Positions 10,794 through 22,083 of a stretch of DNA of 56,464 nucleotides are shown in pieces; within the stretch, counting starts at the first letter, position 1, and each line of letters opens with the position of its first letter. Both the position numbers and the translations under genes were made by a program. Below the pieces are notes generated by a model, which made no database searches, was not told the DNA's origin, and saw only the letters and a list, made by a program, of their open reading frames with translations. Source of the stretch: Myxococcales bacterium (lineage in GTDB: Bacteria > Myxococcota_A > Polyangia > Haliangiales > Haliangiaceae); assembly GCA_016794525.1 (NCBI GenBank), contig JAEUJY010000067.1, positions 1 through 56,464 on the forward strand, in the 5' to 3' direction.

Positions 10794-10799
10794 GCGCGC

Positions 10800-11666
10800 A
10801 TGTCGCCCCGGCCCGATCACTTGCGACTGGTCCCGCTGTTCCGGGGCTTCTCCGACGACGAGCTGGCCGGCGTCGCCGCGCTGTTCGAGCCGGCCAACCT
10901 CAAGCCCGACGGCACCGTCTTCGAGACCGGCGAGCCGGCCACCGAGCTGTACCTGCTGATCAGCGGCGAGGTCACGCTGGTGCGCCCCGCCGACGACACC
11001 TACCGCCTGCGCCCGCCGGCGCTGATCGGCGAGCTGGGCGCGCTCACCGGCCTGCCGCGGTCGTGCCGCGCCGTCGTCGCCGGTCAGGCCGAGCTGTTCC
11101 GCCTCGAGGCCGCGCGCCTGCAGCGCCACTTCGCCGACAACCAGGAGCTGGGCGTCCGCTTCCTCGCCAACCTGCTCGAGGTCGTCGCCGACAAGGTCCA
11201 CCGCGATCAGCGCCGCATCGGCGACATGCGCATGAACCTGGTGCGCACCCAGAAGGAGCTCAAGCAGATCCGCGAGCTCATCCTGGAGAGCCCCGAGACC
11301 ACGCTGTCGCAGCCGATCCACGACGCGGTCGATCGCCTGATCACCCACAACCGCCGCGTCAACTACCGGGTCGAGCCGCCCACCGCCGCCCAGGCCAAGT
11401 TCCGCCTCGACGCCGGCGCCGCCGACGTGCTCGAGCTGTCGCGCACCCACGTCTCGGTCACCTGGCCCAGCCGCACGCTGCCCGTCGACGGAACCTGGAT
11501 GGCCGGCGTGCTCGATCTCGGCGGCACCGAGGTCCCCGCCTCGGGCAAGGTCATCCGCTGCGACGGCAAGCGGGTCACGATCGAGCTCGATCTGTTCATC
11601 GACGCCTACGCGCAGATCCTCGAGGGGTATCTGACCCGCGTGCAGCTGCTCGATATCTTGGTGTAG
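10800..11666 (+). CDS. Cyclic-nucleotide-binding domain fused to a degenerate PilZ domain
   Basis: The 288-residue soluble protein has residues about 8-125 as a Crp/PKA-type cNMP-binding beta-barrel (LFRGFSDDELAGVAALFE, GEPATELYLLISGEVTL, phosphate cassette IGELGALTGLPRSCRAVV). Residues about 128-165 are helical. Residues about 183-285 look like PilZ: an RxxxR element in NRRVNYRV, then ELSRTH where D/NxSxxG is expected, then a barrel ending in GKVIRCDGKRVTIEL. The last Gly of the PilZ signature is replaced by His, so c-di-GMP binding may be lost or altered. There is no DNA-binding HTH, so it is not a Crp-type regulator. It could integrate two nucleotide signals. Confidence 0.8.
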   Translation: MSPRPDHLRLVPLFRGFSDDELAGVAALFEPANLKPDGTVFETGEPATELYLLISGEVTLVRPADDTYRLRPPALIGELGALTGLPRSCRAVVAGQAELFRLEAARLQRHFADNQELGVRFLANLLEVVADKVHRDQRRIGDMRMNLVRTQKELKQIRELILESPETTLSQPIHDAVDRLITHNRRVNYRVEPPTAAQAKFRLDAGAADVLELSRTHVSVTWPSRTLPVDGTWMAGVLDLGGTEVPASGKVIRCDGKRVTIELDLFIDAYAQILEGYLTRVQLLDILV

Positions 11667-11722
11667 GCCGCGCGATCAGCGACGGAGCCCGTCACCCGGT
11701 CACCGGTCCCGATCCGGTCACC

Positions 11723-11812
11723 GATCCCGATCCCGATCCCGATCGCGATCCCGATCCCGATCCCGATCCCGATCCCGATCCCGATCCCGATCGCGATCCC
11801 GATCCTGATCCC
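11723..11812. repeat. Tandem hexamer array, 15 x GATCCC
   Basis: Fifteen consecutive hexamers fill these 90 bases. Twelve are GATCCC, two are GATCGC (units 4 and 12) and one is GATCCT (unit 14). Every variant keeps GATC intact, so GATC recurs at an exact 6-bp period, and another GATC lies at 11711. The array is in the gap between the 3' ends of the convergent cNMP-PilZ and uvrA genes and stops 1 bp short of the uvrA TAG stop. It is outside both coding frames. Confidence 0.95.
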
Positions 11813-11813
11813 G

Positions 11814-14717
<2,904 letters not shown>

Positions 14718-14726
14718 CGGGCCGAC

Positions 14727-14755
14727 ACCCTACGGAACAAGCGTTCAGTCGTCAA
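14727..14755 (-). promoter_or_regulatory. Sigma-70-type promoter of uvrA
   Basis: On the minus strand a -35 TTGACG (14750-14755) and a -10 TAGGGT (14727-14732) are separated by 17 nt, near-consensus spacing. The predicted transcription start lies only a few nt before the uvrA ATG, so the message has almost no leader. Confidence 0.7.
14735..14746. promoter_or_regulatory. LexA/SOS box GAAC-N4-GTTC in the uvrA promoter
   Basis: GAACAAGCGTTC is a palindrome with GAAC/GTTC arms lying between the -35 and -10 of uvrA, where a bound repressor would block polymerase. It has the form of the Gram-positive LexA site and resembles the Myxococcus site ending in GTTCAG (the sequence here continues GTTCAG). 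uvrA is a classic SOS gene, so LexA repression is likely. The ferric-reductase-like gene is transcribed away from the same gap and could be affected. Confidence 0.65.
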
Positions 14756-14819
14756 GGCGACCACGGCATGGGCCAGCTGGCCCATTGGCGCCGCGCGTGC
14801 CGGCCGGCACCGTGCGCGC

Positions 14820-15440
14820 ATGGTTCACGCCGCTCGCCGCGCCACCCTCGTCGAAGGCCCGCGCCTGGTCGCGCTCGCCGCGCTGATCGCCGCCGTCGAG
14901 GTCGCGCTCACCGCCGCCGCCGCCGATCCGCAGCGCGCGCTGGTCCGCCTCACCGCGCAGACCTCGCTGGCGTGGTTCGTCCCGACCTTCGTCGCGTCGG
15001 CGCTGGTCGCGCTGGCGCCGGGGCCGACGGCGAAGTGGCTCTTGCGCAACCGCCGCTACCTCGGCCTCGGCATGGCGGTGTCGCACGGTGCGCACCTCGG
15101 CGGCATCGTCGCGCTGGCGGTGCGCGACGGCCACGGGTTCTGGGCCACCGTCGCCAGCTCCAGCGTCATCGGCGGCAGCCTCGGCTACGCGCTGATCGCC
15201 GCGATGGTCGCGACCAGCACCGACGGCGCGCGCCGCCGGCTCGGCCCGCGGGCGTGGCGGGCGCTGCACGCCACCGGCATGTGGGCGCTGTGGCTGATCT
15301 TCGTCGGCAGCTACGCCGGCCGCCTCGGCCGCGCGCCGTTCGCCGCGGTGGCGATGATCGCGCTGCTCGGCGGGCTCGGCCTGCGCCTCGCGGCGGTCAT
15401 GCGCCGCCGCGCGGCCCGCGCGGTTCGTCCGGCGGGGTGA
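14820..15440 (+). CDS. Ferric-reductase-like transmembrane protein
   Basis: The 206-residue protein has about five or six hydrophobic helices. Two conserved His-containing helices, GMAVSHGAHLGGIVAL and WRALHATGMWALWLIFVGSYAGR, match the haem-ligating pattern of the ferric-reductase-like (MsrQ/YedZ/Nox) family. It therefore probably carries b-type haem in the inner membrane and passes electrons to an unknown partner. No FAD or NAD domain is attached and no MsrP-like gene is adjacent. The start ATG at 14820 has no clear Shine-Dalgarno. It faces away from uvrA across a 102-bp shared upstream region. Confidence 0.75.
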   Translation: MVHAARRATLVEGPRLVALAALIAAVEVALTAAAADPQRALVRLTAQTSLAWFVPTFVASALVALAPGPTAKWLLRNRRYLGLGMAVSHGAHLGGIVALAVRDGHGFWATVASSSVIGGSLGYALIAAMVATSTDGARRRLGPRAWRALHATGMWALWLIFVGSYAGRLGRAPFAAVAMIALLGGLGLRLAAVMRRRAARAVRPAG

Positions 15441-15491
15441 TGTCATCGTGGCACGAGCCCTCGCGCCAGGATCTCGCGGTTTGGGTGGGGG

Positions 15492-15531
15492 CCCCACGTA
15501 TTGTGGGGGAGGGTCTTTGCGAAAGACCCTC
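15492..15531. terminator. Two adjacent hairpins, probable bidirectional terminator
   Basis: A perfect 10-bp inverted repeat, GAGGGTCTTT (15509-15518) and AAAGACCCTC (15522-15531), has a 3-nt GCG loop. Just beside it CCCCAC (15492-15497) and GTGGGG (15503-15508) form a 6-bp stem with a 5-nt loop. Both sit between the 3' ends of the ferric-reductase-like gene and rny, as expected for a terminator serving both strands. There is no long T-run on either side. Confidence 0.65.
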
Positions 15532-15538
15532 TAGTGTC

Positions 15539-17088
<1,550 letters not shown>

Positions 17089-17092
<4 letters not shown>

Positions 17093-17682
17093 GTCCTCGG
17101 ACCTCGGGGGCGCCGGGCGCCCTCGTGCAGCGCGACCTCGGTCGCGATCAGGTGGACGGGCAGGTCGTGCGTCGTCGGGCTGACGTCGTCGACGACCTGG
17201 TGCTCGAACGCCACCGACACCCGCAGCGCGTCGCCGCACAGCGGCAACGTGCGATCGTAGTAGCCCTTGCCCCAGCCGAGGCGGTAGCCGCGGCGGTCGA
17301 AGACCAGCCCCGGCACCACCAGCGCCGCGAGCGTCGCCGGATCGACCACCGGCGCGGTCGGCGCCGGCTCGAGGATGCCCCAGCTGCCGGGCACCAGCGC
17401 GGCCGGGGTGGCGCGGTGGAAGCGCAGCGGCTGGCCGGGGCCGACCACGACCGGGTAGGCGAGGGCGACGCCGCGGGCGTCGAGCGCCGCGCCGATCGCC
17501 GCCGGATCCAGCTCGCCGCGCATCGCACAGAAGATCGCGACCGTCGCACCGGCCGGGACGTCGGCCAGGGTCGCGAGCGCGCGCCGGCAGGCCGCGGCGG
17601 TCGCGGCGGCGCGTGCCTCGGGCGGCACGGCCAGGCGGGCGAGCCGGGCCTGGTCGCGCAGGGCCTGGCGGCGATCGGTCAC
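17089..17682 (-). CDS. 5-formyltetrahydrofolate cyclo-ligase
   Basis: Converts 5-formyl-THF to 5,10-methenyl-THF with ATP. The 197-residue form starts at GTG 17682 (VTDRRQALRDQARLARLAV). Family marks are IFCAMRGELDP, the LVVPGLVFDRRGYRLGWGKGYYDRTL signature and a C-terminal HDLPVHLIATE. An in-frame GTG at 17700 is another possible start; the frame is also open further upstream, but the promoter at 17748-17775 excludes that. A 15-codon leaderless ORF lies between promoter and gene. The gene overlaps rny by 4 bp. Confidence 0.93.
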
Positions 17683-17692
17683 CGACGCCGCT

Positions 17693-17740
17693 TCAAGCAC
17701 GGCGACCTCGGACCGAGCGGGCGCTGGTCGCCGGAACCAT
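17693..17740 (-). CDS. Possible 15-residue leader ORF upstream of the cyclo-ligase
   Basis: The ATG stands exactly 7 nt after the -10 TACAAT, the same spacing as the leaderless starts elsewhere in this window. The product would be MVPATSARSVRGRRA. Its TGA lies 10 nt before the cyclo-ligase GTG at 17682 and would overlap the alternative start at 17700. It may control or couple translation of the cyclo-ligase, or be chance. Confidence 0.35.
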   Translation of the reverse strand: MVPATSARSVRGRRA

Positions 17741-17747
17741 CCGCGGC

Positions 17748-17775
17748 ATTGTACTTTCGGCGCCCCCGCGATCAA
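17748..17775 (-). promoter_or_regulatory. Sigma-70-type promoter for the cyclo-ligase-rny operon
   Basis: On the minus strand the -35 is TTGATC (17770-17775) and the -10 is TACAAT (17748-17753), with a 16-nt spacer. It is the best -10 in the window. It predicts transcription starting near 17741, giving a leader of about 60 nt before the GTG at 17682. Confidence 0.7.
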
Positions 17776-17829
17776 GCCGCGCGGCCACGAAGTCCAGGGT
17801 TTTCGCAGCGATCCGCTGATCGCCGGAGA

Positions 17830-18141
17830 TCACCGGGCCGAGTGCGCCGACAGCACCAGGTTGGCGATCTGGCGCCGCGCGTGGTCGGCGAGGTCGTCGA
17901 AGTGCAGCCCGATGCCGTGGTGATCGGCGTGGCGGGCGACCCGGCCCTGCAGCACCAGCCGGCGATCGGCCAGGTGCACCTCGACCACCGCGTGGGTGCC
18001 GATCTCATCGCCGGGCGCGCCCGTGAAGAACAGGCCGCGCCGCGACAGGCAGGTCACGACGCCGTGCGCCGTCGCGTGCTCCGACCGGTAGGTCGCGGTC
18101 AGCCGCACGTTGACGCGCTCGGCCGTGCGTCGGTCAGTCAA
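17830..18141 (-). CDS. Single-domain PilZ protein
   Basis: The 103-residue protein is essentially one PilZ domain: RxxxR in DRRTAERVNV, then CLSRRGLFF in place of D/NxSxxG with Ser and Gly kept, and a barrel ending in HGIGLHFDDL. c-di-GMP binding is therefore plausible. The start is TTG at 18141, chosen because a GGAG Shine-Dalgarno lies 7 nt upstream and the domain begins at once. The frame stays open further upstream only because it reads antisense through the tRNA genes. No partner gene reveals its target process. Confidence 0.75.
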   Translation of the reverse strand: MTDRRTAERVNVRLTATYRSEHATAHGVVTCLSRRGLFFTGAPGDEIGTHAVVEVHLADRRLVLQGRVARHADHHGIGLHFDDLADHARRQIANLVLSAHSAR

Positions 18142-18334
18142 CGCGTGACTCCGCGCAGTTGGCACTCGCCGAGACAGCCGGGCGCCAGTACATCGCCGCG
18201 CACGATAGCAAGGCGGACCACCGATGCGAAGGCCCCTGGCCGACAACCTTGGTCGCCGCCGCGCCGCCCGTAGCGAGCTCGACCTCCCGCCGCGACCGCC
18301 CCGGCGCGCCGGCCCCGCTTGGTCGCCACCGTCC

Positions 18335-18363
18335 TTGCAACCCGTGACGTGTTGCGGCAGAGT
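18335..18363 (+). promoter_or_regulatory. Putative promoter of the tRNA-Lys/tRNA-Glu pair
   Basis: TTGCAA (18335-18340) and CAGAGT (18358-18363) are separated by 17 nt and are followed by a GC-rich discriminator. Transcription would start about 14 nt before tRNA-Lys. The -10 is weak. Confidence 0.4.
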
Positions 18364-18383
18364 CCGTTGCCCGTCGGGCACCC

Positions 18384-18455
18384 GGGCCCATAGCTCAGCG
18401 GTAGAGCAGCGGCCTTTTAAGCCGTTGGCCGAAGGTTCGAATCCTTCTGGGCTCA
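18384..18455 (+). tRNA. tRNA-Lys (anticodon TTT)
   Basis: The full cloverleaf can be folded by hand. Acceptor GGGCCCA pairs with TGGGCTC, the D stem is GCTC/GAGC, and the anticodon stem GCGGC/GCCGT carries loop CTTTTAA (anticodon TTT). The T arm is GAAGG-TTCGAAT-CCTTC and the discriminator is A. The 3' CCA is not encoded. Confidence 0.97.
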
Positions 18456-18474
18456 CACGGAACTCGTTTCACCA

Positions 18475-18833
<359 letters not shown>

Positions 18834-19646
18834 ATGGCAATGCGTACGCCCCGAACGAAGGCACCGTCTCGTACACCGCCGGCGGTGGCGGTCGAGTCGC
18901 CGCGGGTCACCGGCTGGCAGTGGGAGGCCACCACGCTGCCGTTGCCCGACGGTGAGCGCGACGGCATCGCCGAGGTAGTCTCCAAGGCCGTCGTCGAGAT
19001 GCACACCGAAGACGTCCACCTGGTCGAACTCGATGTGAGTGTCGGCGATGGCCCAGAGAGCATCGTCAAGGTCTCGAACCCCAGCGGTAGTGATTCGTTT
19101 GCGTTCGAGATTACCCGTAGCCGGATCGCCTATCGCCACGAGCCCGTCGACGGTGGCGATCGCGATCCGCGCGACCATATCGCTCGCGTCGCGTCCGGGC
19201 TCCTGCGCGCGGTCGGCAACCATCATCCGATCACGCGGCGCCTGCTTAGCGCTGGCAGTGCCTACGAGCTCAAATCGACGCTGGTCGGCCGCGATCATCC
19301 CAACCTCGAGCGAGTCACTCGCGAACTCGTCGCGCCCCTCGCGACTCGCCCGTGGGAAGCGGCGATGACGACGCGGCGCAAGAGCCTCGAGCGTGTCGAC
19401 CTCAAGTGGGCGGTCGACACGGAGGTCGCGAAGTTGCCGACCACGCTGTGGTTCAAGGTGGTCTGCCCCGCCAACAAGGACCACAGCATCGTCGAAACCA
19501 CGATCGTCGTGCAGTCCTCCATGACAGAGGAGCGAGGAAGCGGACTCCCGAGTCCCAATTGGGCGCTGTCGGCGGTGAAGATCCACGACGGCGTTTGGCC
19601 AACGGTCACGGCGTTCTTGACGTGGTTGCTCCGCACGAGGAGGTAG
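18834..19646 (+). CDS. Island protein A, unknown function
   Basis: I do not recognise this 270-residue protein. The N-terminal 25 residues are basic and Pro-rich (MAMRTPRTKAPSRTPP). The rest alternates beta-like stretches (HLVELDVSVGDG, SIVKVSNPSGSDSFAFEI, TLWFKVVCPANKDHSIVETTIVVQSS) with helices and ends in VWPTVTAFLTWLLRTRR. There is no signal peptide or membrane segment. The ATG at 18834 is preferred over the in-frame ATG at 18762 because TACGAT stands 7 nt before it. A very loose likeness to TIGR04255-type proteins was considered and not adopted. It ends 6 nt before the ATPase gene, so the two share an operon. Confidence 0.65.
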   Translation: MAMRTPRTKAPSRTPPAVAVESPRVTGWQWEATTLPLPDGERDGIAEVVSKAVVEMHTEDVHLVELDVSVGDGPESIVKVSNPSGSDSFAFEITRSRIAYRHEPVDGGDRDPRDHIARVASGLLRAVGNHHPITRRLLSAGSAYELKSTLVGRDHPNLERVTRELVAPLATRPWEAAMTTRRKSLERVDLKWAVDTEVAKLPTTLWFKVVCPANKDHSIVETTIVVQSSMTEERGSGLPSPNWALSAVKIHDGVWPTVTAFLTWLLRTRR

Positions 19647-19652
19647 TCGACG

Positions 19653-20762
19653 ATGAAGGTCTACGAACTCGCCCGCCAGTTGAAGATGCCGTCGACCGCG
19701 CTGGTGCCGTATCTTGTGTCGGCAGGGGTGAAGAAGACTCATCACCTGACGCCACTAACCGCTGATCAGATCGCCAAGGTGCGCGCGGCGGTGGTGAGGG
19801 ATCGATCGCGGCTCGCGACTGCGTCGACCGCCCCGGCGGCGCTCTCGGTCAAGCCCGCGCCACCGCTCCTTGCCTTCGGGTCGCTAAAAGGCGGTGTCGG
19901 CAAGACAACGACGTCGTTGTGCGCGGCCGAGCTGCTGCGAACCGTCGCGCCGAGGTGGCCGGTCGTGGTGGTCGACGCCGATGTCGCCGGCACCGAGTTG
20001 GACTGGGTGTGGAACGAGAGCAGTCACTCAACACGAGGTCGGGCCACGTATCAGGTGAGTGGATCGCTTGTGGAGCTTCTCGAAGAGCGACCGGATAGCC
20101 ATCGCGACGGTCCCTTGGATGCACTTAAGAGCATTGCGACGGACCTGGCGAACGACAAGGATCCGGAGCGTCGCGGGCTGGTGGTGCCGACGTTCGCGCA
20201 AGGCACGGAGGGCACCATCGAGGCTCTGGAGTGGAAGCGAGTCCTCGAGACCTCGAGCGCCTACGTAAGGCGCAACCTCGCTCGGGTGCTGCGCGCGCTG
20301 CGTGAGTGTCAGGTTGCCATCGTAGTCGATCTCCCAGCCTTCGACGTCGGGTTCGCCCACTTCGCTCGACAAGCTGTGGAGGACGCGAAAGGCACGTTCT
20401 ATTGGGTGACCGACTGTGACATCCGAACACTGCGGGCCACCATCAGCTACCTGGGAGTCCATGCCGCTACGTTGGGTGACGATCGTTGGCAACACGTGGT
20501 CGTGAACGGCGTCGATGACGCCCGCGAACCATCTTCGTTTTGGCGCATGGTCTCTCGAGCCACGAACCTGAGGATCCCGCCGACACCCAGTAAGCCGCAG
20601 GCGGGGCCAGTGCTGGTCGCGCGCGCTGACTCGATTCGCAACGCGACCAACGCCGACCGTGACAACGAAGACACCGAGCTCTTCAACGCCATCGAGGCGC
20701 TCATCAAGGGGGCGTCCTTATCAAGAGATGCCCCACGACGCCTGCGCGGGGAGGAGCCCTAG
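19653..20762 (+). CDS. Island protein B: ParA/MinD-type ATPase with IF2-N-like N-terminus
   Basis: The product has 369 residues. Residues 1-45 (MKVYELARQLKMPSTALVPYL...) look like the small helical IF2 N-terminal domain that sits at the front of translation factor IF-2. Residues about 72-300 are a deviant-Walker-A P-loop ATPase: FGSLKGGVGKTTTS with signature Lys79, switch region VVVVDADVAG around 104-113, and Walker B IVVDLPAF with Asp226. Such ATPases dimerise on ATP and position or switch partners. The start ATG has a strong Shine-Dalgarno (GAGGAGG, 9 nt spacing). It follows gene A by 6 nt and precedes gene C by 1 nt, so all three should be made together. It is not next to a parB gene, so ordinary partitioning is unlikely. 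Confidence 0.8.
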   Translation: MKVYELARQLKMPSTALVPYLVSAGVKKTHHLTPLTADQIAKVRAAVVRDRSRLATASTAPAALSVKPAPPLLAFGSLKGGVGKTTTSLCAAELLRTVAPRWPVVVVDADVAGTELDWVWNESSHSTRGRATYQVSGSLVELLEERPDSHRDGPLDALKSIATDLANDKDPERRGLVVPTFAQGTEGTIEALEWKRVLETSSAYVRRNLARVLRALRECQVAIVVDLPAFDVGFAHFARQAVEDAKGTFYWVTDCDIRTLRATISYLGVHAATLGDDRWQHVVVNGVDDAREPSSFWRMVSRATNLRIPPTPSKPQAGPVLVARADSIRNATNADRDNEDTELFNAIEALIKGASLSRDAPRRLRGEEP

Positions 20763-20763
20763 G

Positions 20764-22071
20764 ATGGCGGTCCAGTTCGATCGAGACACCCTGGTGGCCT
20801 TCGCGTCCCCGAGTCCCACGGTGGGCGCGATCCCGCTCCGCCTTCGCACGCTGCTAGAAGAAGGTCTGGCTGGCGTTAGCCCGCAGGATCCGATCGTCCG
20901 CCATCGCATCGCGGTACAGCGCGCTCGGCTCGACGCCGTTGAGGCGCGATTCGTCGGTCGCGTCGGTCAGCACCGTGTCTTGCGCTACACCGGCCGACCA
21001 CGCAGCGACATTCACCGAGTGTTGGCCAACTATGGCAAGCGCCTTCCATTGGAGTGGCAGCGCTGGCTGTGGTGGACGCACTGGTGCTACGAGCAAGCGA
21101 TCCCGGTCGACCTGCCGCTCCTCTTGGATTCGATCGAGGCGCTCATCGCGGTGGAGGCCCAACTCCAGGTCGACGGCAACCATCCCAACCGCGACCACAT
21201 CGTTCATCAACTGGCCGACGCTGAGGTTGCGGTCAACCTGCACCATATCGCCACCCCGGGGTACGACGATGGCGATTGGGACTATCTGAGAGCAAGTGTT
21301 GGCCTGCTGCCGAGCGACCGACAGCCGGTGACTCGGGCCGGCTTGTGCCTGGCGGGGATGTTCCACGATCTTGGATATCTTCGTTACGTAGGAGCGTCGG
21401 CGCGACAGGCGCTCGCGACCAACTTCGGGATCGCCGCACCGGTGCCATCGTTCGAGCTGTGGTCGGTGATGGAGTCGTTCGCCGGCAGCTATCTCGACCG
21501 GATCTTGAGCCACGGCGGCCACAGCGACGGATTGGTGGCCGATGTATTTCGGTTTGGGTGGGACAACGCTTGGCACGGACCGTTGTCGGCGTTGGTCTTG
21601 ATGGGTGCGGCGCGGCGCGTGGAACTCGAGGGACGCGCCTCGCCGCGAATGTCGGGCGCGCTCCAGGTCGCGGCGGCCGCGGCGTTCCTTCACGAGTTGC
21701 ATCCCGGGAAGCCCGACGACGTGATCGCGCCCGTCGCCATTCGCGAAGCACGTCGCCGGATCCGCGATTTCGCGTGGCCGGCCCTGTTTCGTATTGTCGA
21801 TGAACTGCAGTGCTGGTGCCGGCCGAAGTTGGTGCCGGACACGGCCGGTGAGGTCATCGATCCCACCTATCCGATGCGCTCAACTCTGCACTTCGGGGCC
21901 CGCGGAGCCAGCATCGCTGGTACCACCATGACGATTCAGGTGCAGCAGAAGGGCGACGCGAAGGGGGAGGTCGGAGTCTTGCGCTTCTTGTGCGGCGATG
22001 CCCAGGATCCCGGATCGGCGCACGCGATGTTCAAGGCGCTCGGCGTCACGAACATCAACGAAACGACGTGA
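20764..22071 (+). CDS. Island protein C: probable HD-type phosphohydrolase, divergent
   Basis: The product has 435 residues. A spread of metal-ligand-like motifs suggests an HD-superfamily fold: RDHIVHQL (His145/148), GMFHDLGY (His201-Asp202), LSHGGHSDGL (His250/253) and NAWHGPLSAL (His271), with Asp residues further on. This order resembles HD-CE-type domains more than classical HD-GYP; it is an inference by eye. The N-terminal 130 residues and the beta-rich C-terminus (STLHFGARGASIAGTTMTIQVQQK) are unassigned. The ATG at 20764 has a good GGAGG Shine-Dalgarno 9 nt upstream that lies inside the end of gene B. It converges on gene D with 12 bp between. Confidence 0.6.
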   Translation: MAVQFDRDTLVAFASPSPTVGAIPLRLRTLLEEGLAGVSPQDPIVRHRIAVQRARLDAVEARFVGRVGQHRVLRYTGRPRSDIHRVLANYGKRLPLEWQRWLWWTHWCYEQAIPVDLPLLLDSIEALIAVEAQLQVDGNHPNRDHIVHQLADAEVAVNLHHIATPGYDDGDWDYLRASVGLLPSDRQPVTRAGLCLAGMFHDLGYLRYVGASARQALATNFGIAAPVPSFELWSVMESFAGSYLDRILSHGGHSDGLVADVFRFGWDNAWHGPLSALVLMGAARRVELEGRASPRMSGALQVAAAAAFLHELHPGKPDDVIAPVAIREARRRIRDFAWPALFRIVDELQCWCRPKLVPDTAGEVIDPTYPMRSTLHFGARGASIAGTTMTIQVQQKGDAKGEVGVLRFLCGDAQDPGSAHAMFKALGVTNINETT

Positions 22072-22083
22072 CACCCGCGCCGC

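Noticed and set aside
11692-11813. Gly-Ser repeat tail as a C-terminal extension of a coding frame
   Set aside because: It is the GATCCC array read in a frame other than uvrA; uvrA stops at 11814 before the array.
17683-17830. 6S RNA upstream of the cyclo-ligase
   Set aside because: ssrS is often found there, but the promoter lies only about 60 nt from the gene, leaving no room for a 180-nt RNA.
18142-18456. N-terminal extension of the small PilZ gene beginning MSPEGFEPSANGLKG
   Set aside because: It reads antisense through the tRNA genes; the TTG at 18141 has its own Shine-Dalgarno.
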